Assembly: GCF_003286415.2 (NCBI RefSeq) | Contig: NZ_CP043450.1 | Span: 372,001-436,000, forward strand | DNA: 64,000 nucleotides | Reading direction: 5' to 3' | Origin: Mucilaginibacter rubeus | GTDB taxonomy: Bacteria; Bacteroidota; Bacteroidia; Sphingobacteriales; Sphingobacteriaceae | Shown here: piece by piece, positions 10,016 to 18,849 of the stretch | Numbering within the stretch: position 1 is the stretch's first letter | Layout: each line of letters opens with the position of its first letter | Position numbers and translations under genes: made by a program | The notes under the pieces: generated by a model | The model's input: only the letters and a program-made list of their open reading frames with translations | What the model was told of the DNA's origin: nothing | Database searches by the model: none

Positions 10016-10046
10016 CAAGGCCTCTCATTTCTGAAAAGGCCTTGCA
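10016..10046 (-). terminator. Terminator of gldJ
   Basis: The inverted repeat CAAGGCC (10016-10022) / GGCCTTG (10038-10044) lies just after the gldJ stop. Read on the minus strand it is followed by TTTGTTTTATAG, so it fits a rho-independent terminator for gldJ. It may also stop the convergent NTF2-like transcript. Confidence 0.7.
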
Positions 10047-10064
10047 TGTATTATGTTTTAAAAA

Positions 10065-11723
10065 TTATCTTGCTTTAAAAGGTTTTGCCTTTTTTACCGG
10101 ATAATGAGGTTTACCATTAGGGTTAATTTCAGGAGCACCTACCAGGGTCATCGCGCAACGGAAACCAACTTCGGCACTTGATTCATCCTGATCCATGAAA
10201 CGGCGGGTAGCTGGGTTTAACCAGTAGGCCATATCGTTCCATGAGCCGCCTTTGTACACTTTAGAGTGGTCGTTAACCAGTGTTGTTGTACCGTAAAGGG
10301 CTTTGTTAACTTCATCTTTTTCGCCCCTTGCATCAGGGTTATAAGCTTTACCTGAGTTTTTAGGCAACAATGAATCAACCGGAAGCGAACCTGTTTGCGT
10401 AGTTGCAAGCGGCGCGTTTGGATTAGCACTTTGCGCAGCTGTAGTTTGCTGTTGTAAGGCCAAAAGCTCGCTATATTTTAATTTTTTGTTAGCATGTGCA
10501 GGATCCTTGATCGGCTTGCCATATTTATCTTTAGCATAAAGGCCTTTGCTTGGATCTGAAAGACGTTTGTTGGTAAACTCGTTACCACGGAAAGGGTTAA
10601 AGTCTTCGAACTCTTCAAATGATGTTTGACGGTAGGTATCGGCAACCCACTCGTTAACGTTACCTGCCATGTTATACAAACCAAAATCGTTTGGAGCGTA
10701 AGAACGTACAGGAGCTGTAATGTCGGCTTTATCATTCAGGTAACCGCCAACACCTGCGTTGTCACCGCTGCCACGTTTAAAGTTAGCCATGATCAAACCG
10801 CGGGTTTTGCTTTTTGCCGAACGTACACCCATACCATTCCAGGTATACATTTTGCCGTCGTCGATATTTTCAAATTGGGTGTTACCTGCAAGTGCTAATG
10901 CGGCGTATTCCCATTCGGCTTCTGATGGTAAACGGTAAGCTTGTTTCAGGATACCATCTTCCATACGTACCGGCCTAACGGCTTTACCGCCTTTACCTGT
11001 ACCTGCCTGGGCGTTAGGGCTCAGGTTAGGCATCATTTTTTTACCATCAATGCCTGCTCCTGTCATCTGACCGTTCAGATAAATATCGGTATTGAAAGGC
11101 TGGCCGTTAATTGCAGCACCGGCATCGCCACCGCCACCTTTTTTGCCCTGATCTTTCCACGCTACAAGTTTACCGGTTTCACGTAAAATGTTTTCGTTTG
11201 TACGGTCGGTACGCCATGCGCAATAAGCCTGTGCCTGATCCCAGGTTACACCTACAACGGGATAATCCTGAAAAGCCGGGTGACGCAGATAGTTATCTAC
11301 ATAAGGCTCATTATATGATAATGGGCGGCGCCAAACCAATGTATCAGGTGTTGCGTTGTAATATAATTCGCGGTCCTGAGGAAAAGTAATATTGATCCAG
11401 TGCAGGTAATCAAGCCAATCCTGGTTTGATACTTCCGTTTCGTCCATGTAAAAAGATGGTACGGTAACCCTGCGACGTACGTTGTTATAATCGTAAGTAA
11501 TGTCCTGATCTGCGCTGCCACCCATAACAAAGGTACCGCCTTCAATAGGCACCAATCCTGGGCCCGGAGAAGGATGACTTTGCCTGAAACGCTCGTAACC
11601 GCCGTTGTTTTTGTCGTTATAAGTTATACCCGTTTTTTGCGATTGCTCACGTTTACTGCAGCTGCTAAGCACGGCCCCTAAAGCCAACAATCCCAAAGCA
11701 GTTTTAGTAAAAAGTATTTTCAT
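10065..11723 (-). CDS. gldJ: Gliding motility lipoprotein GldJ
   Basis: Lipoprotein of 552 residues related to GldJ, which in gliding Bacteroidota supports the type IX secretion/gliding motor and stabilises GldK. It has a lipoprotein signal with Cys22 and one formylglycine-generating-enzyme (SUMF1)-like domain over most of its length. Family marks include GGTFVMGG (about 63-70), SFYMDETEVSNQDWLDY, YLRHPAFQDYPVVGVTWDQA, RLPSEAEWEYAAL and the C-terminal KVYKGGSWND...RFMDQDESSAEVGFRCAM. SUMF1-like Gld proteins are thought to be structural, not catalytic. The length and the DTLVWRRPLSYNEPY segment favour GldJ over GldK. It is transcribed divergently from porV; porU, often a neighbour of this pair, is absent from the window. 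Confidence 0.85.
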   Translation of the reverse strand: MKILFTKTALGLLALGAVLSSCSKREQSQKTGITYNDKNNGGYERFRQSHPSPGPGLVPIEGGTFVMGGSADQDITYDYNNVRRRVTVPSFYMDETEVSNQDWLDYLHWINITFPQDRELYYNATPDTLVWRRPLSYNEPYVDNYLRHPAFQDYPVVGVTWDQAQAYCAWRTDRTNENILRETGKLVAWKDQGKKGGGGDAGAAINGQPFNTDIYLNGQMTGAGIDGKKMMPNLSPNAQAGTGKGGKAVRPVRMEDGILKQAYRLPSEAEWEYAALALAGNTQFENIDDGKMYTWNGMGVRSAKSKTRGLIMANFKRGSGDNAGVGGYLNDKADITAPVRSYAPNDFGLYNMAGNVNEWVADTYRQTSFEEFEDFNPFRGNEFTNKRLSDPSKGLYAKDKYGKPIKDPAHANKKLKYSELLALQQQTTAAQSANPNAPLATTQTGSLPVDSLLPKNSGKAYNPDARGEKDEVNKALYGTTTLVNDHSKVYKGGSWNDMAYWLNPATRRFMDQDESSAEVGFRCAMTLVGAPEINPNGKPHYPVKKAKPFKAR

Positions 11724-11965
11724 ATTTTTACAGTTCTAATGTGTGGTAAATTTATAAAAAATTGGATACGTTGCTTACGCTCGTAAATCATTATTTATAA
11801 ATAAATAGTACAGTTATCAGGGGTTTTAACGAAAAATTGATGAAATTAGTTGCGTTGATTTGAATTTTTGATTTAACTTTCAACAAATGGGATGTAACAT
11901 AAAACAGGCAAAGCACGTTAGTATTACATACCATATAATAGAATTTTGCAACCTAACTCCTACAA

Positions 11966-13135
11966 ATGAAGCTTTTTACATTTCGAGGCCTTGCTTTCAT
12001 TACCCCCCTTTTAATACCTCTTGCTGCTTCGGCACAAACCAATACCAATGGGAGTAACATTAATGCAATCCCTACCGAAGTACCTTTTTTAAATATTTCG
12101 CCCGATTCGCGTTCGGGAGCAATGGGGGATGCTGGTGTGGCACTTTCTCCGGATGTAAATGCAAATTTCTGGAACCCTTCAAAACTTGCATTCCTGGAAA
12201 GTAACGACGCGTTATCGGTATCATACAGCCCATGGTTAAGGCATTTGGTGCCTGATATCAGCCTGTCGTATTTAAGCTACGCCCATAAAATTGATGAGCG
12301 CAATACTTTAGGCGCCTCGCTCCGGTATTTTAATTATGGTTCCATCCAGCTTACCGATGATAATACCAACGATCAGGGCACCTATACGCCTAATGAGTAT
12401 TCGTTAGATGTTTCATTTGCCCGTAAGTTTGGTGATAATTTTTCATTAGGCTTAACCGCGCGGTATATTCACTCTAATATTTCAAGCATATCGTTTGCTA
12501 CCGGCTCAAGTCAGGCAGCAAAAGCGGGTAATGCCTTTGCCGCCGATGTTTCACTGTATTACACGGCACCTTATGGTGATGGTAACCTTTTTGCCTTTGG
12601 AACACACATATCGAACATTGGTACCAAAATCAGCTACAGCGATGTAGGTAATAAATATTTTTTACCGGCCAACCTCAAACTGGGTGTAGCCAATACATGG
12701 CAGTTGGATGATGTTAATGAGTTTACTGCAACTTTTGATATCAATAAACTGTTGGTGCCTACTCCACCTCTGCGTGACCAGAATGGTAATATCATCAAAG
12801 GCAAGGATGACAATGTATCGGTACCTGCCGGTATTTTTCAATCATTTGGCGATGCACCGGGTGGTTTCAGTGAAGAGCTGAAAGAGATCAGCTTTTCGCC
12901 AGGTGTTGAGTATTGGTACAATAAACAGTTTGCGTTAAGGGCAGGCTATTTTTACGAAAACCCTAACAAAGGAGATAGGCATTATCTTACCATGGGCTTA
13001 GGATTTAAGTATAGCGTTTTTGATTTCGACTTTTCATACCTGGCGGCCAGCCAGCAAAATAGTGCCCTGGCCAATACTTTGCGCTTCTCTTTGTCGGCAA
13101 GTTTTGGTGGCACAACAAATGCTTCAAGAAGATAA
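11966..13135 (+). CDS. porV: Type IX secretion system outer membrane protein PorV
   Basis: Outer-membrane FadL-like barrel of 389 residues (PorV/LptO), the shuttle that carries type IX cargo from the SprA translocon to the PorU sortase. A signal peptide ends at ASAQ (about residue 24). The hallmark segment PFLNISPDSRSGAMGDAGVAL follows at about 40-60, then NFWNPSKLAF, and the protein ends with beta strands of the barrel. Its last base overlaps the first base of ispF (TAATG), so the two are probably one transcript. Presence of porV and gldJ implies a type IX system in this organism. Confidence 0.9.
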   Translation: MKLFTFRGLAFITPLLIPLAASAQTNTNGSNINAIPTEVPFLNISPDSRSGAMGDAGVALSPDVNANFWNPSKLAFLESNDALSVSYSPWLRHLVPDISLSYLSYAHKIDERNTLGASLRYFNYGSIQLTDDNTNDQGTYTPNEYSLDVSFARKFGDNFSLGLTARYIHSNISSISFATGSSQAAKAGNAFAADVSLYYTAPYGDGNLFAFGTHISNIGTKISYSDVGNKYFLPANLKLGVANTWQLDDVNEFTATFDINKLLVPTPPLRDQNGNIIKGKDDNVSVPAGIFQSFGDAPGGFSEELKEISFSPGVEYWYNKQFALRAGYFYENPNKGDRHYLTMGLGFKYSVFDFDFSYLAASQQNSALANTLRFSLSASFGGTTNASRR

Positions 13136-13617
13136 TGGGTAAAATTAAGGTAGGGTTTGGGTTTGATGTACATCAGTTAAAAGAAAATCACCCGTTTGTT
13201 TTAGGCGGAGTAAAGCTTGAGCACTATGCGGGTGCCTATGGTCACTCAGATGCCGACGTATTGTTACATGCTATTTGCGATGCCCTGCTCGGGGCGGCAA
13301 ATCTGCGTGATATTGGTTTTCATTTTTCAAATAAAGACGATCGCTGGAAAGGTATCAGCAGCCTGATCCTTTTACAACATGTGGTGGCGCTGATCAAAGA
13401 GAAAGGTTTTGTTATTGGCAATATAGATGCCATGGTATGCCTCGAAGCGCCAAAGATCAATCCGCATATTCCGGCAATGAAAACTTATATAGCCGAAGCC
13501 GCCGGTATCGGCGAAGAGGACATCTCTATTAAAGCTACTACCAATGAGCAAATGGGCTTTATAGGCAGGGAGGAAGGCGTAGTGGCTTATGCTGTTTGTT
13601 TGATTGAGCGGGAGTAG
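13135..13617 (+). CDS. ispF: 2-C-methyl-D-erythritol 2,4-cyclodiphosphate synthase
   Basis: Cytoplasmic trimeric enzyme of the MEP isoprenoid pathway, forming the cyclodiphosphate with release of CMP. The 160-residue length is standard. Metal ligands Asp and His of the GFGFDVHQL motif lie at residues 8-16, HSDADVLLHAICDALLGAA follows near 38-56, and the CDP-binding TTNEQMGFIGREEG motif is at about 136-149. The ATG overlaps the porV stop by one base. A hairpin-rich palindrome follows the stop and is now split by an IS element. Confidence 0.96.
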   Translation: MGKIKVGFGFDVHQLKENHPFVLGGVKLEHYAGAYGHSDADVLLHAICDALLGAANLRDIGFHFSNKDDRWKGISSLILLQHVVALIKEKGFVIGNIDAMVCLEAPKINPHIPAMKTYIAEAAGIGEEDISIKATTNEQMGFIGREEGVVAYAVCLIERE

Positions 13618-13662
13618 CCTGTAGTTACAAACTACAGCCATATAAATCCGAAGTCTCTGACT
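13618..13662. repeat. Left half of an intergenic palindrome plus 11-bp target duplication
   Basis: This starts directly after the ispF stop with a small hairpin (CTGTAGTT, ACA, AACTACAG). It ends in AGTCTCTGACT (13652-13662), the left copy of the IS target duplication. The matching right half is at 15051-15101. Rejoined without the IS, the two halves form one imperfect inverted repeat of about 85-95 bases between convergent genes, likely a bidirectional terminator or a repeat element. Confidence 0.85.
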
Positions 13663-15050
13663 ATTAGTGTCCGGTAAAAGATAATAAAAAGCAAGGGAGG
13701 CTTTTAACAGCCCCCCTTTATTGGTAGTTTTAAGTTACCACACAAAAAACACCAATGAACAAAAGTACTTTTTTTACCGGACAGCCGATATTCGCGCAGT
13801 TATTAAGATTTATTCCCCGGGATATGATCCGTCGCATATCCGCTGAACATAACGCGGATAGGTATTGCAAGCGATTCAATACTTACGAGCATTTGGTAAC
13901 CATGCTTTATGCCGTTTTCAATCACTGTAATTCATTACGGGAGGTGACAACAGGTATGCTTGCAGCAGAGCAACGGGTTAATCACCTTGGCGTTCGCTAT
14001 CATCCCAGGCGTAGTACCATATCAGACGCCAATCAAAGGCGACAAGCTGATGTATTCGGTTCTATTTATTACAAGCTATATCAACGATACTCGGGATTTT
14101 TATCGGACAGCAGGAAGAAAAGCATAGCTTCCCGACTGTATATCTTTGATTCGACCACTATATCATTATTTCAGGAAATACTACGAACCTCTGGTCAAAA
14201 TCCTGTAGGGAAGCGAAAGGGCGGGATCAAAGTCCATACGCTGATAAGAAGCGATCTGGATATACCTTGTATGATTTGTTATAGTGCTGCTGCTGCAAAC
14301 GATTCCAGTTTTTTAAAAGAGGTTCATCTACCTAAAGGTTCTATTCTTGTCTTTGACAGAGGCTATGCAGACTATATAAAACTTAACAGTTTTTCAGCAT
14401 CAGGGGTAACATGGATTACACGAAGGCGAAGTAGATCGGCTTATGATGTACTGGAAGAATTGGATAATCCCCACAAAGAAAAAGGAGTTATTGCAGACAA
14501 ACGCATTCGGCTGGGCCATAGAGGCTGCAATCGTGTTTAGGCAGAATGGTTCAATTTAAAAGTCCTGATAGTGGTGAAATATATGAGTTCTTGACCAACA
14601 ACATGAAAATGAGTGCGATGACTATAGCTGAATTATACCGTAAACGTTGGCAAATAGAGTTGTTATTCAAAAGAATAAAGCAAAACTATCCGCTTAAGTA
14701 TTTTCTTGGTGATTCTGAAAACGCTATCAAGTTACAAATATGGTCAGCTCTGATAGCAGATCTAATATTAAAAATCCTCAAAAAAGGCATAGCAGCTAAA
14801 TGGTCTTTCGCTAATTTAGCTGCTATGATCCGCTTACATCTTATGACATACATAGATATACGCGGTTTTCTCAGATCGCCTGAAAAGGCACTACAAAGCA
14901 AATTTTCAAATATTCGTTCACCAAACTCTAAACAACTGCTTTTAATTACATAAGGTCTGGGCCTGCTGTTCACATTATTGCCTAAAATCGTAGATATCTA
15001 TTCTATTTCTGAACTTATTTAGTCGCCTCGGATCTTTACCGGACACTAAT
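13663..15050 (+). mobile_element. IS4-family insertion sequence, 1388 bp, frameshifted transposase
   Basis: Complete insertion sequence bounded by perfect 16-bp terminal inverted repeats, ATTAGTGTCCGGTAAA at the left and its complement at the right. It is flanked by 11-bp direct repeats AGTCTCTGACT at 13652-13662 and 15051-15061. The duplication length of 10-12 bp and the DDE transposase with a YREK-type motif place it in the IS4 family. It has one transposase gene, broken by a frameshift. The perfect ends and target duplication suggest a fairly recent insertion. Confidence 0.92.
13755..14953 (+). pseudogene. IS4-family transposase, disrupted by a frameshift
   Basis: Two adjoining reading frames together make one DDE transposase of about 400 residues. 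The first (13755-14540) carries the N-terminal domain and the first two catalytic Asp residues, in YIFDSTTIS and ILVFDRGYAD. The second (from about 14522, first ATG at 14546, to 14953) carries the third, in the YRKRWQIELLFKRIKQ motif. The first frame stops with TAG at 14538-14540, and a -1 shift within 14522-14540 would join them. There is no A-rich slippery heptamer there, so I read this as an inactivating indel (or a sequencing error), not programmed frameshifting. Confidence 0.85.
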
Positions 15051-15101
15051 AGTCTCTGACTTCGAATTTGTATGCCTGTAGTTTGTAACTACAGGCTCAA
15101 G
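15051..15101. repeat. Right half of the palindrome split by the IS
   Basis: It begins with the second copy of the 11-bp duplication (15051-15061), then mirrors 13618-13662: TTCG, AATTTGTATG and a second small hairpin CTGTAGTTTGTAACTACAG. It lies just past the 3' end of the minus-strand fusion gene. Confidence 0.82.
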
Positions 15102-15106
15102 CAAGT

Positions 15107-18100
15107 CTAACTATAATGCTTATACAGCAAATATATGATCACCGCAACTATCGCCACACCGATCACAATATATATCGGCTGAGTTTTTTTGCCGCCTGAT
15201 CCGTCTACTTTTACGTTACCGGTGCGCTTGAGTACGCCCCAGCCGCTTAGCTCGCCTTTTAATGCTTTACGCAGCGATTTAAACAGTACATAATACATCA
15301 GCTGGCGCCACATAAAACGCTGAGGTATGATGTAAATGAGTTTTTTGTAATCCTCTTTTTCCATCCGGAAGGCGATGATGCCTACAATAAAGTCTACCAC
15401 AACAAACGCTACGTAGTAAAGCAACATCTTCTCTGGTTTTTCGCCAAACAGGGCGAACAGCATCATCAGATCTGCCAGCGGAGAGAACAACGGTAATATG
15501 ATCTGGAAAATAAGGATATTAGGCATCCCCACCATTCCAAAAAACTTATATTTTTTGTTAAACAGCGCGTCGCGGTTTTTCCAGAAACTTTGCATTACGC
15601 CAAAACTCCAGCGGAAACGCTGTTTAAGCAGCATATTTATGGTTTCAGGAGCTTCGGTATAAGCAACAGCCTCGGCACAGTTACGTACCACATAGCCTTG
15701 TTTCAGGATGCGCATAGTAAGGTCACAATCCTCGGCAAGGGTATCATAGGTGAAACCACCCGCGCGGAAAATAGCCGACTTGCGGAACGCGCCAATAGCT
15801 CCCGGCACAACAGTAATACTGTTGATGAGGTCGAACGCACGGCGGTCCATATTTTGAGCGGTGATATACTCTATCGACTGCCAGCGTGTAATGATATTGG
15901 TTTCGTTACCAACTTTAACCGTTCCGGCTACCGCGCCTATTTCCTCATCGGTGAAATAGGTCATGAGTTGATAAACCGCATCAGTTTTCAATTGGGTATC
16001 AGCATCGATACAAACCACAAAATCATTTTGGGCGTGAGTGATACCAAAGTTTAAGGCCGATGCTTTGCCACCGTTAGGTTTGGTTAGGATCTTGATCAGT
16101 GGGTTGCCTTTATAAGCAGCTTCCACAACCTCAAAGGTTTTATCTTTTGATCCGTCATCAATAAAAATAATCTCAAATGATGGGTAATCGGTTTTGAGCA
16201 AGCTTTGAATGGTTGCTACAGCGTTAACCTCCTCGTTAAAGGCCGGTACAATGATGCTCACCGCAGGCATCGTGTCTTTATCACGATCAAGCTTTTTAGA
16301 TTTTTTATCAACGCTGCGCTGCCTTACTGCCAGTATACCGATAAGCACAATACGACCAATGGCCAGGAATATCGCTGATAGGAAGATATAGATCAGCGCC
16401 CAGTTAATGTAATAATAACCATGTACAAAAACGTCATAAGCCGGACCAAAAATGCCTGTGCTCGGATCGTTTTTGATTGGCGGCATAAGGTCATCTTTAG
16501 TTTTGCCCAACACATCGGCAATGGTTGTAAACTGGTAACCGTGCGATTTAAAGTAATGGATGATCTCGGGCAGGGCCTTAACCGTTTCTTCACGGGTATC
16601 GCCACCGGCATCATGCAACAATATCATCGAACCATTGTCTTTTTGCCTGATGGTACGGGCAATGATGCTATCGGCTGTTACGCCTGGCTGCCAATCCCAT
16701 GGGTCGATAGATTCGCCAATGGTGATATAGCTTTGGCGGCGGCTTTCAGCAACCGGAATAACCTCGGCAAGTGTCTGCGGCTCGGCATCGGCATTAAATG
16801 GTGGGCGGAAAAGGATAGTACTTCGTCCCGTTACCGACTCAATAAGCTTGCGGGTGGAGTTAAGCTCCAGTATTACCCTTTTTAAGCTGATTGTTGAAAT
16901 ATCGGGGTGGAAGAAGGTGTGGTTACCTATTTCATAACCTTCTTCATACTCGCGGCGAAGCAGCTGCATATTCTTTTCGGCCATTGAGCCCACAACAAAG
17001 AATGCCGCCGGTACCTTTTCGGCCTTAAGAATATCTAAAATACGTGGGGTAAAGTCGGGATCAGGCCCGTCGTCAAAAGTTAAAACCACTTTTTTAGGCG
17101 CATAACCATACCTGCGGATCACATATTTGGTTGGCAGTTTGATATAATGCTGATCAAGAATGGTAAAAGTGGAGCTGTCCATTTTTACATCAATCACACC
17201 TGTAGTAGGGGTGGTGATAAGGTCAAGCACCTCGCCATCACCGTCATAATCAACATTTACTCGGTTGTTCAAACCTACCGAGGTAAGCTTGCGCATATCG
17301 ATACCGGTTTTCTTTAAAGAATCTATCGATAGGTTTTTCTGGAAGAAAGTCCACAGACGAGGGTCTTCGGCGCCTAAACGCCATAAAGCCACACCACCGG
17401 TTGCCCAGTCATCGGCCATGCGGATTACGTTAAAGTTTGTAGCGGCATCGGTAAAGTAAATGGTATGGTCAAGGCTATCCTTGTCCATGTATGTAAAGTG
17501 CAGATTGGCCGAGTTAGGATCAAACGTGATCTTGCTTTTTTGTTCTTCGGCGGTACTGATTGCCTGCTGGTAACCGATGGTTTTACCTACGCTGTTTTCG
17601 GGCCAGTCATAAGCGCCACCAGCAAAAGTTAAGATGATTTTCTCTGACGGCACTTTTGAGCAAACATCATCCAGGATCTGTTCAACCCAGCGCTGGTTTG
17701 AAAGATCGCCCGCATTGGTGGCCTCATAGTGTTCATCAATAGCCATGATAAACAGGAAATCGTTCACATGCTGCAGTCTTGTAATATCAAAACTTTCATC
17801 TTCGGGCACTACATTTTGTGTAACCAGGAAGCCTTTGGCATGCAGTGTATTGTAAAGCTCGTTTTGAAAGGCGATATAGTTTTTGCTGTTGCGATCGCGC
17901 AGCTCATCAAAATCAACGTTGATACCTTTAAGCTTATGTTTAGTAAGCGAGTTAACTATACTGTTGATAAATGTACCGCGAAGGGCTTTATTATTAACAA
18001 TACGGTCAACATCCTTAGTGTCATAGCCACCATGAGCATTGTCAAGGTTCACGTAGTTTGACAGCGATACAATAATAGGCTTATTGTACTTTTTGTTAAG

Positions 18101-18562
18101 GTTCATTAGTCCGGTATCGAGCTTGGTAACAACCGTATCAGTTTTGGGTGCAATGAAAAAACCTTCACTCACCACCATATCCAGGTGGCTGATATTCACT
18201 ACCAGCGAGTTATAAGCCTGTGGTTCCCACGCGCGGTAAAAGGCGGCATTGATACGGTCTTTATTATTGGGCTGTTTAAGCTGGTGTTGCTTGCGGGCAC
18301 GTTCAAGAGCTTCTATTTCTGATTTTTGAATCTTGAACGATTTGAACTTGGTTGACCTTTTTAACTGCTCAAGCTCCTCCTTGGTCATTTTTTTAGGAGC
18401 AGGATTAAGGTTAGGAAGTTCGGGATAGTATGTTGAACGTATAGTTACGATTACGGCTATGATGCCAATAACCAACACAGCCAGTAGTACGCGGCTTAAC
18501 CATTTAAAACGGTTCCACCTACCGGGGTTATCAGCCTGAAAAACTTGCTTGCTTGACGACAT
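15107..18562 (-). CDS. GH18-like / polysaccharide deacetylase / GT2 fusion protein
   Basis: Large membrane protein of 1151 residues joining three activities on beta-linked GlcNAc polymers. Order: cytoplasmic start, membrane segment 21-42, GH18-like domain about 115-430, NodB/CE4 deacetylase about 490-690, membrane segment near 715-740, family 2 glycosyltransferase about 765-1000, then further membrane segments. The deacetylase looks intact: TFDDGP at 495-500, NHTFFHPD, FRPPFN and LLHDAGG. The transferase has VSIIVPAFNEE at 768, DAD, the AEDCD motif and QRFRWSFG, so it should be processive. The GH18 motif reads GINVDFDEL, with Asp219 where the catalytic Glu is expected, so hydrolysis is doubtful. 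It probably makes and trims a chitin- or PNAG-like exopolysaccharide. Confidence 0.88.
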   Translation of the reverse strand: MSSSKQVFQADNPGRWNRFKWLSRVLLAVLVIGIIAVIVTIRSTYYPELPNLNPAPKKMTKEELEQLKRSTKFKSFKIQKSEIEALERARKQHQLKQPNNKDRINAAFYRAWEPQAYNSLVVNISHLDMVVSEGFFIAPKTDTVVTKLDTGLMNLNKKYNKPIIVSLSNYVNLDNAHGGYDTKDVDRIVNNKALRGTFINSIVNSLTKHKLKGINVDFDELRDRNSKNYIAFQNELYNTLHAKGFLVTQNVVPEDESFDITRLQHVNDFLFIMAIDEHYEATNAGDLSNQRWVEQILDDVCSKVPSEKIILTFAGGAYDWPENSVGKTIGYQQAISTAEEQKSKITFDPNSANLHFTYMDKDSLDHTIYFTDAATNFNVIRMADDWATGGVALWRLGAEDPRLWTFFQKNLSIDSLKKTGIDMRKLTSVGLNNRVNVDYDGDGEVLDLITTPTTGVIDVKMDSSTFTILDQHYIKLPTKYVIRRYGYAPKKVVLTFDDGPDPDFTPRILDILKAEKVPAAFFVVGSMAEKNMQLLRREYEEGYEIGNHTFFHPDISTISLKRVILELNSTRKLIESVTGRSTILFRPPFNADAEPQTLAEVIPVAESRRQSYITIGESIDPWDWQPGVTADSIIARTIRQKDNGSMILLHDAGGDTREETVKALPEIIHYFKSHGYQFTTIADVLGKTKDDLMPPIKNDPSTGIFGPAYDVFVHGYYYINWALIYIFLSAIFLAIGRIVLIGILAVRQRSVDKKSKKLDRDKDTMPAVSIIVPAFNEEVNAVATIQSLLKTDYPSFEIIFIDDGSKDKTFEVVEAAYKGNPLIKILTKPNGGKASALNFGITHAQNDFVVCIDADTQLKTDAVYQLMTYFTDEEIGAVAGTVKVGNETNIITRWQSIEYITAQNMDRRAFDLINSITVVPGAIGAFRKSAIFRAGGFTYDTLAEDCDLTMRILKQGYVVRNCAEAVAYTEAPETINMLLKQRFRWSFGVMQSFWKNRDALFNKKYKFFGMVGMPNILIFQIILPLFSPLADLMMLFALFGEKPEKMLLYYVAFVVVDFIVGIIAFRMEKEDYKKLIYIIPQRFMWRQLMYYVLFKSLRKALKGELSGWGVLKRTGNVKVDGSGGKKTQPIYIVIGVAIVAVIIYLLYKHYS

Positions 18563-18628
18563 TAAGGGAAATTACTTTTTTAAAAGTATAGGTTACTTAT
18601 GAAGATTGTATGAAATGGGAATTTAGCA

Positions 18629-18790
18629 CTATTTGGCGGTTTTTCCAGGCTCAATACCTGAAAAATCAACACCACATTTGCAATTGCCACCACAGCTTTT
18701 TTTGGTAGTAAGTGCCCTGTACATCATACGGCCTATGTAAAAAACAGCGCCTGCAAAAAGTATCGCGATAATGATGATTTGCATATTCAT
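18629..18790 (-). CDS. FeoB-associated Cys-rich membrane protein
   Basis: Small gene of 53 codons. The product has one N-terminal membrane helix (IIIIAILFAGAVFYIGRM, about residues 5-22) and a short cytoplasmic tail with the family motif KKSCGGNCKCG at 30-40, holding three Cys residues. This matches the FeoB-associated Cys-rich membrane protein family, usually coded beside the ferrous iron transporter FeoB. No feoB or feoA is in this window, so it is either detached or serves another role. It lies 66 bases upstream of the fusion gene and 59 bases after the ATP-grasp-like gene, in the same direction. Confidence 0.82.
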   Translation of the reverse strand: MNMQIIIIAILFAGAVFYIGRMMYRALTTKKSCGGNCKCGVDFSGIEPGKTAK

Positions 18791-18849
18791 AAAGACAAAA
18801 TTAAACATTATTTAATATATACGTACAGACAGGGTAATTAGTGTAAAGT

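Noticed and set aside
14522..14546. Programmed -1 frameshift in the first IS transposase
   Set aside because: No A-rich or other standard slippery heptamer lies in the overlap; an inactivating indel is simpler.
16421..16885. 154-codon plus-strand ORF within the fusion gene
   Set aside because: Antisense to the well-supported deacetylase domain.
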